A stretch of DNA of 64,000 nucleotides from Sindora glabra (Eukaryota > Streptophyta > Magnoliopsida > Fabales > Fabaceae): contig CM035228.1 in assembly GCA_020226215.1 (NCBI GenBank), positions 66,933,989-66,997,988 of the forward strand. Reading direction: 5' to 3'. A model generated the notes under the pieces. It made no database searches. It was not told where the DNA came from and saw nothing but the letters and a program-made list of their open reading frames with translations. This document shows, piece by piece, positions 21,529 to 37,675 of this stretch; within the stretch, counting starts at the first letter, position 1; the number at the start of each line of letters is the position of its first letter. The position numbers and the translations under genes are program-made.

Positions 21529-21756
21529 TTTTAAACATTTAAGTTTATGTTCTGCATAAAATTTATAGTTTATTTTTTTCATATTAAGCCCTAAAATTGA
21601 ATAAATGTAAATTTAATAATATTATTAAATGTTTAAATTTCATTTTAATTCTTATTTTTAAATTTATTTACACTTAATATACAAATAAAATTACTAGAAT
21701 AATGAGAAACAAAATAATTGATCATTTAAGATGCAATGACCTTGGGAATACTAAGA

Positions 21757-22170
21757 TGGTAGAAAATTTTACACTTTATCAACTTATAAATTTTATTTGT
21801 TTTACTTAATTCATTTATAATTTTAAATGTTAAAATTATTTTTCATTCAAAATTTAATAGAGTTTATGTGTGTTGCACGTGGCTTATATTCTCCCCCCCC
21901 TCCATTTAACTTAATTTGAAATTCACTTGAAACTAATTTATTGAAAAAAATCTTTCATTGAAGATTTGTTTTATACAATTTGCTCTTGATCACAAAAAAC
22001 AAATAAAGTTTAGGTATTTTTGGAGTAAATTGGTTCTTAATAAATGTGAAATTAAGTCAAATTTTGAGAAAATAGAGGCTATCATATGAATTCTCTACTA
22101 AATTTTAGATTGAAAATAACATAAGTTGGCTAAGTATTAATGGACAAAAGTATAAGTGGACAAGTTTCAA
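21757..22170. mobile_element. Remnant foldback element
   Basis: The left part (ATTTTACACTTTATC, TTCATTCAAAATTTAATAGAG) resembles the arm of the 62808-63322 element. The right part (CTACTAAATTTTAGATTGAAAATAACATAAG) resembles its opposite arm. No target duplication was found and the right end is eroded next to a microsatellite. Confidence 0.4.
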
Positions 22171-22187
22171 TATTAAAAATCAATTCT

Positions 22188-25581
<3,394 letters not shown>

Positions 25582-28200
25582 TTATGAGTGCTTGCTATTG
25601 TAATAGAAATTTATAGGATTAAATTGCATTATTAATTGGACTTGGTGTGCGAAAAAGTAATGGTAGAATTTTCGAGTTACATAAACAACAGTTAGATAAT
25701 GCTTTTCCATGCAAGAATATTGCTCTTTAGGTCCTCTAAATAGGTAACTGAGATAATAAACTAACCTTTTAACCCTTCCTACCACGTAGGCCAAGAGCAT
25801 GCCAATGGATTTTTGATAGAGGTAAAATAAAAAGTGATAGGATTGCACGCTATAGAGTGACCATAATATAGGTAAATCCTATTATGTGCAATATCTTGTT
25901 AAATGATTCCTAGTGCCTTCCTTTCTATTCAAAGATAGCATTTTTCTTTAAGAAAGATTTGAATGGATGAATCAATTTAACTAGTACTAGGATAAATCGA
26001 TAGATATAGGATATTTTTCCTATAAAGTACTTGAGCTCCTTGATGCTTACTAACCTTAGGCATTTTTTTTATTACTTTAATTTTGTTCTCATTTGCCTCG
26101 ACTCTTTTTTTATGCACCTTATAACCTAAGACTTTTCTTGATAACACACCAAAGGCATACTTTTTATTGAATCTAAGCTAGTATTTTCTACATCTTTCAA
26201 AAAACCTCCTAAGATAACAAATATGGTCTTCTTTCTTCTTGGACTTAATTACCAAGTTATTTATGTAATCATCCATAAAGTCATGCAACATATTATGAAA
26301 AATAGTAGTCATAGCCTTTTAATATGTTCCTACTACATTTTTTAGACCAAAGGGTATGATTGAGTGATAAAAGTTACCTAGAGGAGTTTTCACAACATCC
26401 AACAAGTATATTAAGATCTAGTTATATCCATTAAAGTAATCCACAAAAGATAATATTTCATAACTTTCTGTGGAGTCTATTAAGGCATTAATGTAAAGTA
26501 GTGGGAAGTTATCTTTTAGACAAGCCTTATTAAGGTCTCTTAAGTCCACATATATCAAGATTTTCCCATTCTTTTTTTTTAATAGGAACTACATTAGATA
26601 ACCAAGTAAGAAGCTTAATGGGTTTCATGAAACTAACCTTGAGAAACTTCTCTATTTCTGCCTTAATTTGAATATTTACATCAGGATGGAATTATCTTGG
26701 GTGATGTTTTATAGGCTTTAAAGATAGGTTTATTGTTAGACGGTGAAAATACTAAGTTAAAGATCAATCCTAGCATTTTATGATAGTCCTAAGCAAAAAT
26801 ATCCCAAAATCCCTTTAGCAATATTATTAATTATTTTTTTCACCAAACTTATATTATCCCCTAACTAAAGTGTGCTTATCTGCCCCTCTATTGCCTAAAT
26901 TCATCATTTTTAGCTTTTCATTCATCATCTTTAGTGAGTCTTATAAGGTGGCTAAAGCCTTTTTCAATCCTTTCAACATTAAGGGTTCCTATTTCTTAAA
27001 CATCATAAGGTTTAAGGGGAAATTATATCATTTTTTTCTTTTATACCTTTTCCCCTAGATCTTTCATCTCTATTTGAAATGATATTCTATTATACCCTCT
27101 ATGTTTTTAAGGTGCCAGGTGGTTAGCAACTAAATGTTCCCCATATCGATTTTAATTTTCTTAACAAATGGTTAGAAATCCACCTTCTCTTGTTTTTCAA
27201 CCTTTTTTAAAGATTCATTTGCCTCACCTTTATCCTTTGACTGCTTTGTAATAGGAATCTTGATGATTGCCATATAATATCTATCCTATTTCATGCTAGC
27301 TCATCAAAGTGAATAATTTCTATAAAATGGGCTTCATGTTCATCAAATAGGGTCTTGAGGTCAAATAACTCAATATCCTTACCATGATAGTTAGCTTTAA
27401 CATATTAGTGCAAAGTAAAATTAGCACAATTGTGAGCATCCAGCTATGGCTACCTTAGCAAGATGCAGTAACTTAGTGTTTCTTCCATTATACAAAATTT
27501 ATTTCAAGTCTTAATAGAGCTGACTCTAAGATTGAGTTGTACATACCCTACCTTTTGAATAAGAGATTCTTTAAAAGAGTTAAGTATCACCAGGCAGTGT
27601 TAAATTCATTTTTAAAGAAAATTAATGGCTCTCAACGAAGGTATAGTAATAATATTCACCATAAACCTATTATTAATAAAAGCATGATGGAATTTTTTTT
27701 CCTTCAATAGTTGCCTTTAGATACAATGGTTTATCATGACCTATATAAAAGAGTTGTTTATCTGATTCTTTAAAAATGATGGCTAAAGAATAAGCCTTGG
27801 TTACCTTTTGTACATTATTACTTATAGGATAATAGTTTTGACCTATCTGTGAAGGGATTCCAATAATAACAAGAGATACTTTGCACTTTCACTCGTTATC
27901 AAAATCAATCAAATCAAATAAATTGTAAAAATTTGGTTATTTGATGAAAGCTTTAGCTATAGCCACATTTATCATCTCAATAATTGGCATATTTGTAAAG
28001 ACTTCTTCAGATAGTTTAATAAGTTGGTTAATAGAGTAAGAAATGATGTTTATGTCATGATGTAGGAGAAGTTAGGTGTTTATAATTTTAAATATGGCTT
28101 AGAGCTTTCCCAACTTAGCTTTTTCAACAAAAAAAAAATTCGAATAGTGTAATAGTTCATAGTGGTACGGGAAGGAGATTAGTAGTGGTGACAAAAGTAT
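25582..28200 (-). pseudogene. Gypsy element A pol relic (protease, RT, RNase H), Ogre/Tat-like
   Basis: Reading down the minus strand, the C-terminal gag or spacer segment FFFVEKAKLGKL lies near 28120-28085. A protease-like block (VNIITIPSLRAINF) lies near 27660-27610. Reverse transcriptase spans about 26600-26020 and includes YVDLRDLNKACLKDNFPL and IIPFGLKNVVGTY. RNase H is open at 25848-25582 (LYQKSIGMLLAYVV, VYYLSYLFRGPKEQYSCMEK, HYFFAHQVQLI). The RT catalytic motif, normally YVDD, reads YINN at about 26256-26267, so the enzyme is dead. Integrase is not recognised downstream. The gag of the same lineage lies at 37676-38340, beyond the CACTA element. The order and sequence style fit the Tat/Ogre lineage of Ty3/gypsy. 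Confidence 0.85.
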
Positions 28201-28299
28201 AATGCCTTCTTTTAAGTTATTGTTAAGTTACCCTTTGGTTATGGTAATTGGTTGTGGTAACTCAATGACACAATATTGTACCCAGGTAAAGAGGATCAC

Positions 28300-29316
28300 T
28301 AATATAGAATCATTAATTTACATAAGTTATTTAAGGGATTAGATGTCAATTTTAAACCATCATTTTATCAACCATTATAGTAAATATAACATCATTTATA
28401 AAACCACTATCAAAAATAAATATTACATTAGAGTTCCTTAATAAATAAATTGTATTCATTTGTTGTAGATTACATTCTTGGTAATGACCATATTTAATGA
28501 TGTCAATTTTATCTTTATAAGTGTTCTTGAAAATTATAATTTAACACCAAGTTATTTTATTAATTAATATGGAATGTTTGATATTTCATTTTAGTAATTC
28601 ATATAATTGACGTTATATTATATTCCCCCTCCCCTTAAAACTAAAAAATAAAGAACTATGTCCCTACACCTTCTTTATTTTGTACAACATCCAATGACAC
28701 TTCCTACTATACTACTTCCAACCTGAAATGCATCTAAAACTCCTAAAATCACAATATTACAAATTTATAATGCAAACATGCCTTATATTGAGTAAGAAAC
28801 AATATACATTTCATCTTAATTATAGTACATAATTCCAAATTCAACATATGTAATTTATAATAAATAGAATAGAAATATATTTTTTCTTCACATTAATTTC
28901 ATACAATTTGAATATGAGATTAAAAAATACCTAATGATTTGCATTGTTGAATGGCGTACATTTAGAGCAATTTCAAACTACAAAAGAACAAAATAAGCAA
29001 ATAAAAATTTGAATGTTGTAATAACTACAAAGAAAATGTTTATCTTAGTGAAAGAAAAATTACCATATAATTTTGTATGGACATCATTATGTTTAAGTAT
29101 ATTTAATTCATTATTGGTATGCATCTCTCAAATAGGATCTGTATTATCCAAATATTTTAAGATAATAAACTAAGAATCAAGTTATTACATATGCAAGCAT
29201 AACTGCAAAAAAAGAAGACATTAGTATCATAAACTTGTGAAATAGGAAATTTATGTGGAAAGGTCATCAATCCATATCCCTTATCTATAATTTTAACGCA
29301 TATAACACCCCCCAAA
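28300..29316 (-). other. CACTA-1 3' part without recognisable gene
   Basis: About 1 kb lies between the transposase relic (interrupted by the MITE) and the presumed terminus. No TNPA-like protein is recognisable. Minus-strand signals are AT-rich only. Confidence 0.4.
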
Positions 29317-29326
29317 TTGTCTTTAT

Positions 29327-29749
29327 GGAAAACTATATTTTACCTTCTTCAACTACGGGATTATAGGATTTTACCCCATTAAATTATGAAAACTTAAATT
29401 TTGTCCCTTTCAACTTTATAAAACTTGGATTTTACCCCCATTGTTACTAAGTTAATAGTTATAACACTTATCGATGGTTTCTAACCACTACTATCATCCT
29501 TAGCGGCAATTCATAATTGCTAGTAAGTGAAAATATTTTCAAAAATTAGTGAATATAGCGGTGGTTAAAAAATCGCAGCTAAATGAAATATAATGGCGGT
29601 AGTTTTCCTAACAGATTCTGTTAAGTTAGTAATAGTAAGGGTAAAATCTAAGTTTTATAAAGTTAAAAGGGTAAAATCTAAATTTTCATAGTTCAAGGGG
29701 GTAAAATCCCATGACTCTATAGTTGAAAAGGGTAAAATATAGTTTTTCC
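29327..29749. mobile_element. 423-bp Mutator-like MITE inside CACTA-1
   Basis: Inverted arms (29327-29455 and about 29615-29749) begin GGAAAACTATATTTTACC and carry repeated GGGTAAAATC phrases. The flanks TTGTCTTTAT (29317-29326) and TTATCTTTAT (29750-29759) form a 10-bp target duplication with one transition. The core holds short palindromes (TTAGCGGCAATT, AGCGGTGGTT). It splits the C-terminal part of the TNP2 relic. Confidence 0.85.
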
Positions 29750-29759
29750 TTATCTTTAT

Positions 29760-32700
29760 GAATAACCAAAAGTAATCTTGATAAGAAAGGAGATGTGTTT
29801 TCAATCTTACATGTTATATCTTTATTCTCACTAGTAACAATTTATCTCTTCCCTTGAAAAACTATACATTATTTATTATCAATCAAGTCCAACATATAGA
29901 ATACTTATTTTTCTTAAGATGTCATTATGAAAGACTTGCCCTTATGACCTTCCTTACTAAGATCCACATCATAAATTCTAACTTATCTATATGGATTCCA
30001 TTATTATTCTCCACTCATTTATGTCGAAAGACAAGTTTCCTAAATTAGATATAGTTGAGCTTTTATACGTTTTCAATAATTTCATAATACGACATCATTG
30101 CATAAATGGGCTTTTTATCTTTGGCACTAAAAACATGAATTATGATGTGACTAATATTCTCTTAATATTTTCTCTTATATTTAGGTCCCTTAGGAGGTGT
30201 GATACTTAATTGGATCAATTTTACATTAATTTGAGACTAATTGCATTAATTTTGGCTTAATTGAATTTTGAGTTTAACGTTGAATTTTTTATACTATTTC
30301 ATTATTTTGATCATAACTTGAGCTTCGGATATCGGATTTAGATGATCTATACACCACTAGAAAGTTAAGAAAAAGAGCTACAATTTTCATATTGACTAGA
30401 GAACCTAATTCTACCATCTTAGAGGTCAAAGATTGGCTTAAATTCAAAGCATGGTTGTTGTTTAAGCCCAGACCTAACCCAATTGCAATAATTAATTTAT
30501 ATCTTGAGCTCCAAATGTCTAATTGATGTAAGGCCAAGCCCAATTATTCCTTAAAATCCATATATAAGCATTCATAAAGCCCTTTTGAAGAAACTAAGTC
30601 ATTTTGAAGGTCAAAGAAGATAGATTGATGGCTTAATACTTCAACTCAAACTAGATTGAACTATTTATAGTATTTTGGATATAACTTGAGTTAGGAATAT
30701 CTTATTGGCTAAAATTTTATGGGTAGCTTCCTAAGATATTAGGCTATAAGTTTGTAGTTTAGGTCCAGTCCTAATTATGCTTCTAGGGTTGTAAATAAAT
30801 AAAATCAGAATGTGAAAAGAAGGGAGAAGACAGACAACTTGATAGTTTTCTATTTTTCTTGGGTTTTCCTCTCTAATGGAAGGCTAATTCTTTGAGTTAA
30901 TTCAAGGAAATTTGAGGCTCTTGTCCTCTGGGATTATAAGATCTTGATTTGTATAGTGGTAATTGTAATTAATTTTCCTTTTTCCTCATCTATCTCCTCT
31001 AATTTGCATGATCTACATGATTTGGATGTTGATTTGATATAATCTTTGTTGAATTCTGTAAGTTGTATTTTAAATTTGAATTGGTAGTAAATTTTGGTTG
31101 ATTAATCACAATTTCTCGTGAGAGAAAAGGGGATGAATGGATGGTTTAGGATTGTAGATTAATTCATTTAATTTGGCTAAATTCTATCTTTAAATTAGTT
31201 TTGATCTAACTTAAGAGTTATGACGATTGTCTAACTTAGCTAATCTTAATCAATCAGATCCTAGATGATTATCTAGCTTAGAGTTTATGAATTGTTGTAG
31301 GGATTCTGAATAATTCAAGGCTGAATAATCAATTGTAAAATTTAATTTATAATGATCTATGATTAATCCTCTGAAGAAACCTTAAATTCCTTGGATCGGC
31401 TGTCTTTATTCATTGATATCCTCAATTTTGTTACTATTATTCTATTAACTATATTATTGATCTTTTGTTATTAATATCTTCCTATTTTAAATTCAAACCG
31501 CTCCAATTCCCCCAATTCTGCATTCTATTTTGCATAATTTTTGCATACATACATTTTGTGTGCATTTGTTTCTTCTATTTTTGTTGCGTAAATAATTCAA
31601 CAATTGTGTGAATATTGTTAGAAACACATTTAGAAAAAATAGAATCAAGGGATCACTAGGGGTACGACTTGGTTGTGCCACTATATTGCATTATTATTTT
31701 CACAACCAGTTTTTAATTAATTTTGGTACATTGCATCGTGCACGTCAAATTGCTTAAGGCATTAAAGTAACTCCACTATTTTATATGGCGATTTTTTCAT
31801 CTTGATTCTTTGTGTAAAACAAATATCCATTGATGTCATGTACTTGATAAAATATGACACACTTGTGAAACCTATTACTTAACCATCTTATAGTATTAAG
31901 AATGGTACTTGATATTTTCTCTATCATGTTACCTATCTGACTATAGAACCATTAGATGAATATAGGATTATATCTAGCTTGTATGCATTTCTCATTCTAT
32001 GATAAAGCTCTTTTATGAGAACAATATGTTTATTCATGCGAGGCTCAACTATTTACTATTTTTTCATGGTTTATGCTTTCCATTTAGTTCCCTAATATAT
32101 CTTTTCTTAAAATCCTTCCTTTATGGTAAGGCTTAGGAAGCCCGATAGTACCTGCATTTAATAAGTATAAAATGTAAAACTTGATAACTTTTTTAGTAAT
32201 GTACCTATTAATAATACTTCTTTTAGCCTATTCTAATTATGCATATACCTTTTTAGGATCTTCATGTAGCACTTTATTAGGTACATTTATCTTAAGTAAA
32301 CTAGACCTCCCTTACTAAATGCATAACCAAATGCACTATGATATTAAAAAATAAGGATGGAAAATACATCTTAAGTTAGCATAATGTATTGTTAACATCC
32401 TTCTGCAAGTCATCTAAATCCTCTAGGTGAATGACCTTGGCACATATTGCATTGAAAAAAAATAAAGCCTTATGATAACTTGTCTCATATATTTAGGCAG
32501 TATTCATTTAGGCAGTATTCATCGAATGGTAATAGATAGAAGTTGTTGTAACAAAACATGACAATCATGAAACTTCAAGCTAACTAATTTTAAATTTTTT
32601 ATTGAAACAAGGCTTTTAATGTTAAAAAAATAGCTTTAAGGCACTTTAACTCCATTTAGAAACTTGCAGAACCGTTCTTGTATAAGATATGACAAGCAAG

Positions 32701-34390
32701 AGGCAAGTAAGTCTATCGATATCTTTTTTTTGTGCCACTTCATCTCATATGGCCATTTCTTGTAAGTCCTATTAAGCATTGATTCCGTCCTTTATCTTGC
32801 CTAATATTTTCCAAAGCATTTCAATCAGACTATCATATATATTTTTCTTTACATGCATAATATCAACATGGTACTTAACATTTAAGTCCTTCCAATATAG
32901 AGGATCAAAGAATATAAGCCTTTTTCTTTTATGAAGTGTTATTGCTTGCTAAAACATTAGTTTTACTAAAGATGATATCAATATTTTTCACCCTAAACCC
33001 TCTTCCCTAATAAGGGCTTCAAAGCCATTGCTTCCTCCAGTAAACTATTAAATGTCTTTTTTAGTCTTTAATAGTTATGAGATTAAAGAAAAGAATTATT
33101 ATAACCAAAATACATTATTTTCTTTTAATTCTTAAGTTGATAAAGACACATGCCATTTTCTTAAATAAGGCATGCTTTATGCCCTTTAACACTGTACCTT
33201 GATAAGTTTCTATGAGTTAGAAAGTCATTGATTATGTCAAAAATTATTGCATGCAACTTAAAGGACTTTTGCTTGTATACTTTAGACAATGACACATTCA
33301 TCCCATATAAGTTGCAAGTCTTTAATGAGCAGTGACAAGAAGACATTTATGTCACTTCATTGCTTAGGCCTTGATATCAACATTATTAACATTACATATT
33401 TCCATTTCATACACAACAAAGGAGAAAGGTTTTAAATCACTAATATTACAAGTCATATGTTATGTTTTCTACTCTTATTACCATAAAGGTTCTTTACTAC
33501 TAAATTTAAAGAATAATGAATTAATTATTCTCTATTGAGAAGAATCCATTAGATGATGAAACTTGTTATCAGTAACCACCCACTATGTATGTTATGTTAA
33601 GTTCTCAATATCTTTTACATCAGCAAACATGGATTTAATCCTTAGCTTTATAAGAAGATACCATAATGCATTTATCATAATCCCCTTTTTGATGCTGCCA
33701 TCATGCTTCTTTTGTAATGAGATACCCTACATTTTAGACACTCAAGAAATTTTTTGTACTCTTTTCAATATAATATGCAGTTATTAAGATAAGCATGTAT
33801 CTTTCTATGCTCTATACCTATCAAGTATATTATTTTTTTCACTTTATAAGCATGAACTGGTAGTATATTTCCTTCAAGGATTATATCCTTTAATAATTAT
33901 AGTAATTTATGAAGCTCTTATTAGTCCATTCATTTCTCATTTCAAGTTAAGCAATCTTAACACAACAAATAAATGTATATATTTAGTGCAAACTAGATAT
34001 AATGGCTTCTTTGCATCACTCAATAAGGTATCTTGAACTTGCAATCACTAAATAAAATTATTAGTAACATCATGCATCATATCATCAAAGTGATCATTTA
34101 AACCATTTTCTTCATGAATAGTAAACATGCTGTCCAATGTACTTTCATCATGCTATGTCTATTGCATTTATCTACTATTAATATCAAATTGAAATAGATG
34201 ATTTTGTACATGTATAATCATCACTCCTATCATATTACAATATTTAAGGCAAGGGTAAAATATGAGACTATTACTAAATTCATTCATTTTATGAATAATT
34301 GCAAATTTAATGAATTTGTTAACCTCATTTTCATATTCAAGGTTGCGTCAATCAACATTTATCCATCTTCAATCCATAATTAGTCAATCT
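29760..34390 (-). pseudogene. TNP2-type CACTA transposase relic, split by a solo LTR
   Basis: Running from 34390 downward, similarity to plant TNP2 transposases is continuous in order. Segments include NEVNKFIKFAI and FYPCLKYCN (34340-34240), DAKKPLYLVCTKY (34010-33970), LKDIILEGNILPVHAYKVKKI (33890-33830) and KHNILVI-LSPLLCMKWKY-like text (33460-33400). The core piece is KSFKLHAIIFDIINDFLTH with NLSRYSVKGHKACLI (open frame 33346-33161). Then come ILEGLKC/YHVDIMHVKKNIYDSL (32910-32830), HLEDLDDLQKDVNNTLC (32440-32390), and NGYLFYTKNQDEK with NSGVTLMP up to 31753. After the solo LTR it resumes in frame with HVFSAKDKKPIYAMMSYYEIIE (30137-30070) and runs to the MITE. Many stops and shifts make it inactive. 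The ancestral protein would bind CACTA ends and catalyse excision. Confidence 0.9.
30143..31747 (+). mobile_element. 1.6-kb solo LTR inserted in the TNP2 relic
   Basis: The segment begins TGATGTGAC and ends GTGCACGTCA. Near-matching 5-base flanks AATTA (30138-30142) and AATTG (31748-31752) suggest a target duplication. Removing the segment and one flank restores the TNP2 reading order in frame, which fixes both ends well. No internal retrotransposon domains are present, so it is best read as a solo LTR. Its 3' end (GGGATCACTAGGGG... GTGCCACTATATTGCA) resembles the LTR ends of Tat/Athila-type gypsy elements. A diverged copy lies in reverse at about 49960-51520. Confidence 0.78.
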
Positions 34391-36066
34391 AATGAAAACC
34401 ATATACATAAGAAACTAACTAAACCTTATGTCATATAAAGTTACACATATTCTCTTATAAACCCTAAAACATATAAAGATTCTTACATTTATATAATGCA
34501 ACCCAAGTTATATAGAAAAAAACAATTTCAAAGTTATACATATCCAAAGCCAAAACATTTTTATACATTTATAGAAGAATTATTTTGTATATAATATTTT
34601 CATGTCTAAGGTTATGAAGCATGTTCATAAGCTAATAAAGAATTAAAAATATTTTAGTGAGATGTTACAACCTTAACACTTGACATTTTAAGATGAATAT
34701 ATTAAGACAGACCTAAGAAAAGAAACTTACACATCTGCACCGAAATATTAAAACACATAGAGAATGAAAATCTAAGAATAGATTGGTAGATATACCTTGA
34801 ATGCACAAAAAAGTAGAAGATTAACTTGCTTTGTAATTCTACTAGAGTTTGAATTATGTTGGAGGAATCTTGAGTTTGCAAATGGCATTAGAGTGAAATA
34901 ATCTTATATTTTGTACTCCCGCAATGCTTTTGTATTTTTTTTATAACTTTTCATGTCATTTCATAATTAATAAATGATGTAGAAATAGATACATGTTAAA
35001 GGAAGGCGATTATTAGATGTCAATTTTGTCGTAATATTTGTTTCTATATTAAAGCAATGTTGTTCTAATTAAAAAAAAATATCATGTTGATTGTAATATA
35101 GGAATTGCTATCTTATTTTTTTATGTTGGTTATTTTTAAACAACAAGCATCATTTTGTATGATATTTTTATGCCTTATATGCCATATCGAGTTTAAGAAA
35201 ATTACAAATAACATTCTATAAATTGCCTAAGAGATGGATTAAGTATAAGAAAGTTAGTAATTTGCAAAAACAAGATGAGTTACTTACTATATTTTAAGAT
35301 ATTAATTTTTTTAAAGTTTGAAGAAAAAGGTTATTTTTTAAATTAATAAAGAAATATTTCTGTAATTTTATTAAACTTCAATAATTCATGAAAAATGATA
35401 TATTCTTTTTGCACATTTTTCTCATAAGGATACATACATCAACATGTTAAACCTGAATATATAAAAATATAAGAAAGAAAATACTAATATAAGAAAATTT
35501 TAATTTATAATTTTATTCATTTAATATATCATTACATCAACATATAAAAATTTACAATAATATTATATAAAGAAAAAAAAAAGAACACTTTGGTCTTCTA
35601 GTCTCATTCCCAAACTTAGTATCAATTCTCATAGACATCATCTATTATTTCTTCAAGTTATGTATTGGTACATTATGCATCTAGGCAATATATTTACCTC
35701 CATTACTAATGCCAGTGTATGTTTGAAAAAGAGGACAACAATTCCCTCTTAATCTTATTTAACACATATTAATGACAATAGATAAAATAGAAATAATTAG
35801 ATTTTATAATGAATGGAAAGGTATTAGATAAAATGTTGAAGGGTTTATTTTCCTCTCCTCAAATAAACTCTAGAATTAGATAATGGATACTAAAACATTA
35901 TCAAGATACTTTCAAATTGAGAGGTAATATGAAATATATTGGTAATTGAAAAAAAAATTAAACACATCAATTATTAACTCAAAACCTACATTTAAGACAT
36001 GCACAATTTTTAAGTAAGTGGTAATTGCATTGCCTAATGAGACTTTTAAATACCTTTACATGTTAG
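34391..36066 (-). other. CACTA-1 5' part, no gene recognised
   Basis: This lies upstream of the TNP2 relic on the minus strand. It is AT-rich, without clear coding similarity. A patch near 35585-35760 is less AT-rich but unassigned. Confidence 0.4.
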
Positions 36067-36075
36067 TTTAGAAAA

Positions 36076-37324
36076 GACTTAAATACATTTTTTGTTCCCT
36101 TAAAATAAATTCTAGGTGATTTTGGTCCCCCTAATTTATTTTACTCAAATTTGGTCCTTCTAAATATTGCTTTGTTTGACTTAAGCTTAAGTTAAGTTTC
36201 CATCCAAATATTAATAAAAAATGCTAACATGCCAATTTTTAATCTCTAAGTATGCTATCTTAGTAATTATTTAACCTTAAATCATGCCAATTTGGCAATT
36301 TCCTTTTTTTTCTTTTTTTATTTTTTCTTTATTTTCTTTATTTTTTTCCATTATTTTCAGGGAATTAGTTGAAACTTTCTTGATATTCTTTTCTCTCTTC
36401 ATCTTTCTTTATCCTTTCTTCTACCCCTTTCTTACTATTATCATCAGATTTGCATGCAACTTTCTTCAAGCACAACTAAATCATTACCTTCTCTCCTTTT
36501 GTGATAAAGTGACTGGATTAGCCATAGGCCATAATACTTAATGGTAAGAAGGCTAAAAGTAGTGTCGATGGTGGAAGTTAGAATGGCTAGCTTTAATGAA
36601 GATATTATGGAGAGAGAAATAGAATGACAATAAATTATAGTTTTAGTTTTTTTTGTTTGTTAGTTTTTTATTAGTTTATTAATTCTAATTTAGGATTTTC
36701 AAACTAAAAGATATATGTAGTTGTGGATTTTATGTTTGGCACTATGAGATTAAAGGAAATCCTAGATATTGCTCCAATTTATTTGTATTTATCTTTTTGA
36801 ATTTCATCTATGGTGTCTATTTTATGCTTTTTTAGCATTAAGTTGCAAGAGTTGAAGCTCTTCATTTTTGTTCAAATAAGATTTAGGACTCTATATATAA
36901 GAAATTTCTATCTTTTCATGTGTATAAAGTTTTTTAAGATGTACTTACTTTTTAAAAAAAAAATCATGTTTAAATCATATCTTCGCTTATTATTGAAACA
37001 AGATCTAGTGAAGTATTTTATAGTAGCCTTTGTTTATTTGCTAAGAAAATACTTGGGTTTTTGTCTACTATATGTGTTCTATTTGTAAATTATTTTTTAT
37101 TATTTTATCAAAAATTAAATATAAATTAGGCTTTCTTTAATTAGGTCACATTAGATAAATAATTACCTTGTCAGCACCTTCTATTAGTATTTGGATGGAA
37201 ATTTAACTTTGGATTCAAATCAAACAAAATATATATTTAGAAGGACCAAAATTAAGTAAAATAAATTAAGGGGACCAAAATAACACAAAATGTATTTTAA
37301 GAAGACCAAAAATGCATTTAAGCT
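36076..37324. mobile_element. 1.25-kb non-autonomous Mutator-like element
   Basis: Inverted arms of about 190 bases begin GACTTAAATACATTTTT on the left and end AAATGCATTTAAGCT on the right. Both contain the phrases TTGGTCCTTCTAAATAT and TTTCCATCCAAATA in inverted order. The 9-base flanks TTTAGAAAA (36067-36075) and TTTATAAAA (37325-37333) differ once. The interior (36280-37130) has no inverted symmetry and two open frames of 85 and 92 codons with no recognised similarity. Confidence 0.85.
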
Positions 37325-37675
37325 TTTATAAAAAAAAAATCAACATGTAAATGTTAAACATCTTTCCTTATGACCATTCAAAATGTCATTTAGATGATGA
37401 TTATATAAATAATTAATATCTTAATTTCTCAATGAATTTTACTTTTCCATTCACATTAATTTTACATATTGGTGTTTAATTGACATCTTACATTTTTTTG
37501 TAATTTTCAAAAATGTCACTATGTATTTATAGATGTCGATTATTATAAAAATTATTGTCTTATATGTCACAATAATTTCAAAAATTTCATATCTATCGAC
37601 TATTATAGAATTACAATTCTATTGTAATAGATGGCAAAGACTTTTCATAAGCACTATGGAAAAGGTTGAAGAGGT

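Larger units (their letters stand above)
28297..37633 (-). mobile_element. CACTA-1: decayed autonomous CACTA element (ends approximate)
   Basis: A TNP2 transposase relic on the minus strand defines the element. The lower end is placed at CACTAATATAGAATC (28297), and the upper end near 37633, where the complement reads CATCTATTACAATAGAATTG; the two are only loosely similar, so ends are tentative. Subterminal GATGTCRATTTT-like phrases occur on both sides (about 28345, 28500, 35010, 37530), as in CACTA subterminal repeats. It separates gag and pol of gypsy element A, which supports its extent. It contains three later insertions at 29327-29749, 30143-31747 and 36076-37324. No clear 3-bp target duplication was found. 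Confidence 0.65.

Noticed and set aside
25582..25848. Intact RNase H gene
   Set aside because: The frame is open, but it is one domain of a broken gypsy pol with inactivated reverse transcriptase.
36284..37088. Two open frames (85 and 92 codons) as genes
   Set aside because: Phe/Leu-rich, low-complexity translations of T-rich DNA inside a Mutator-like element; no family similarity.
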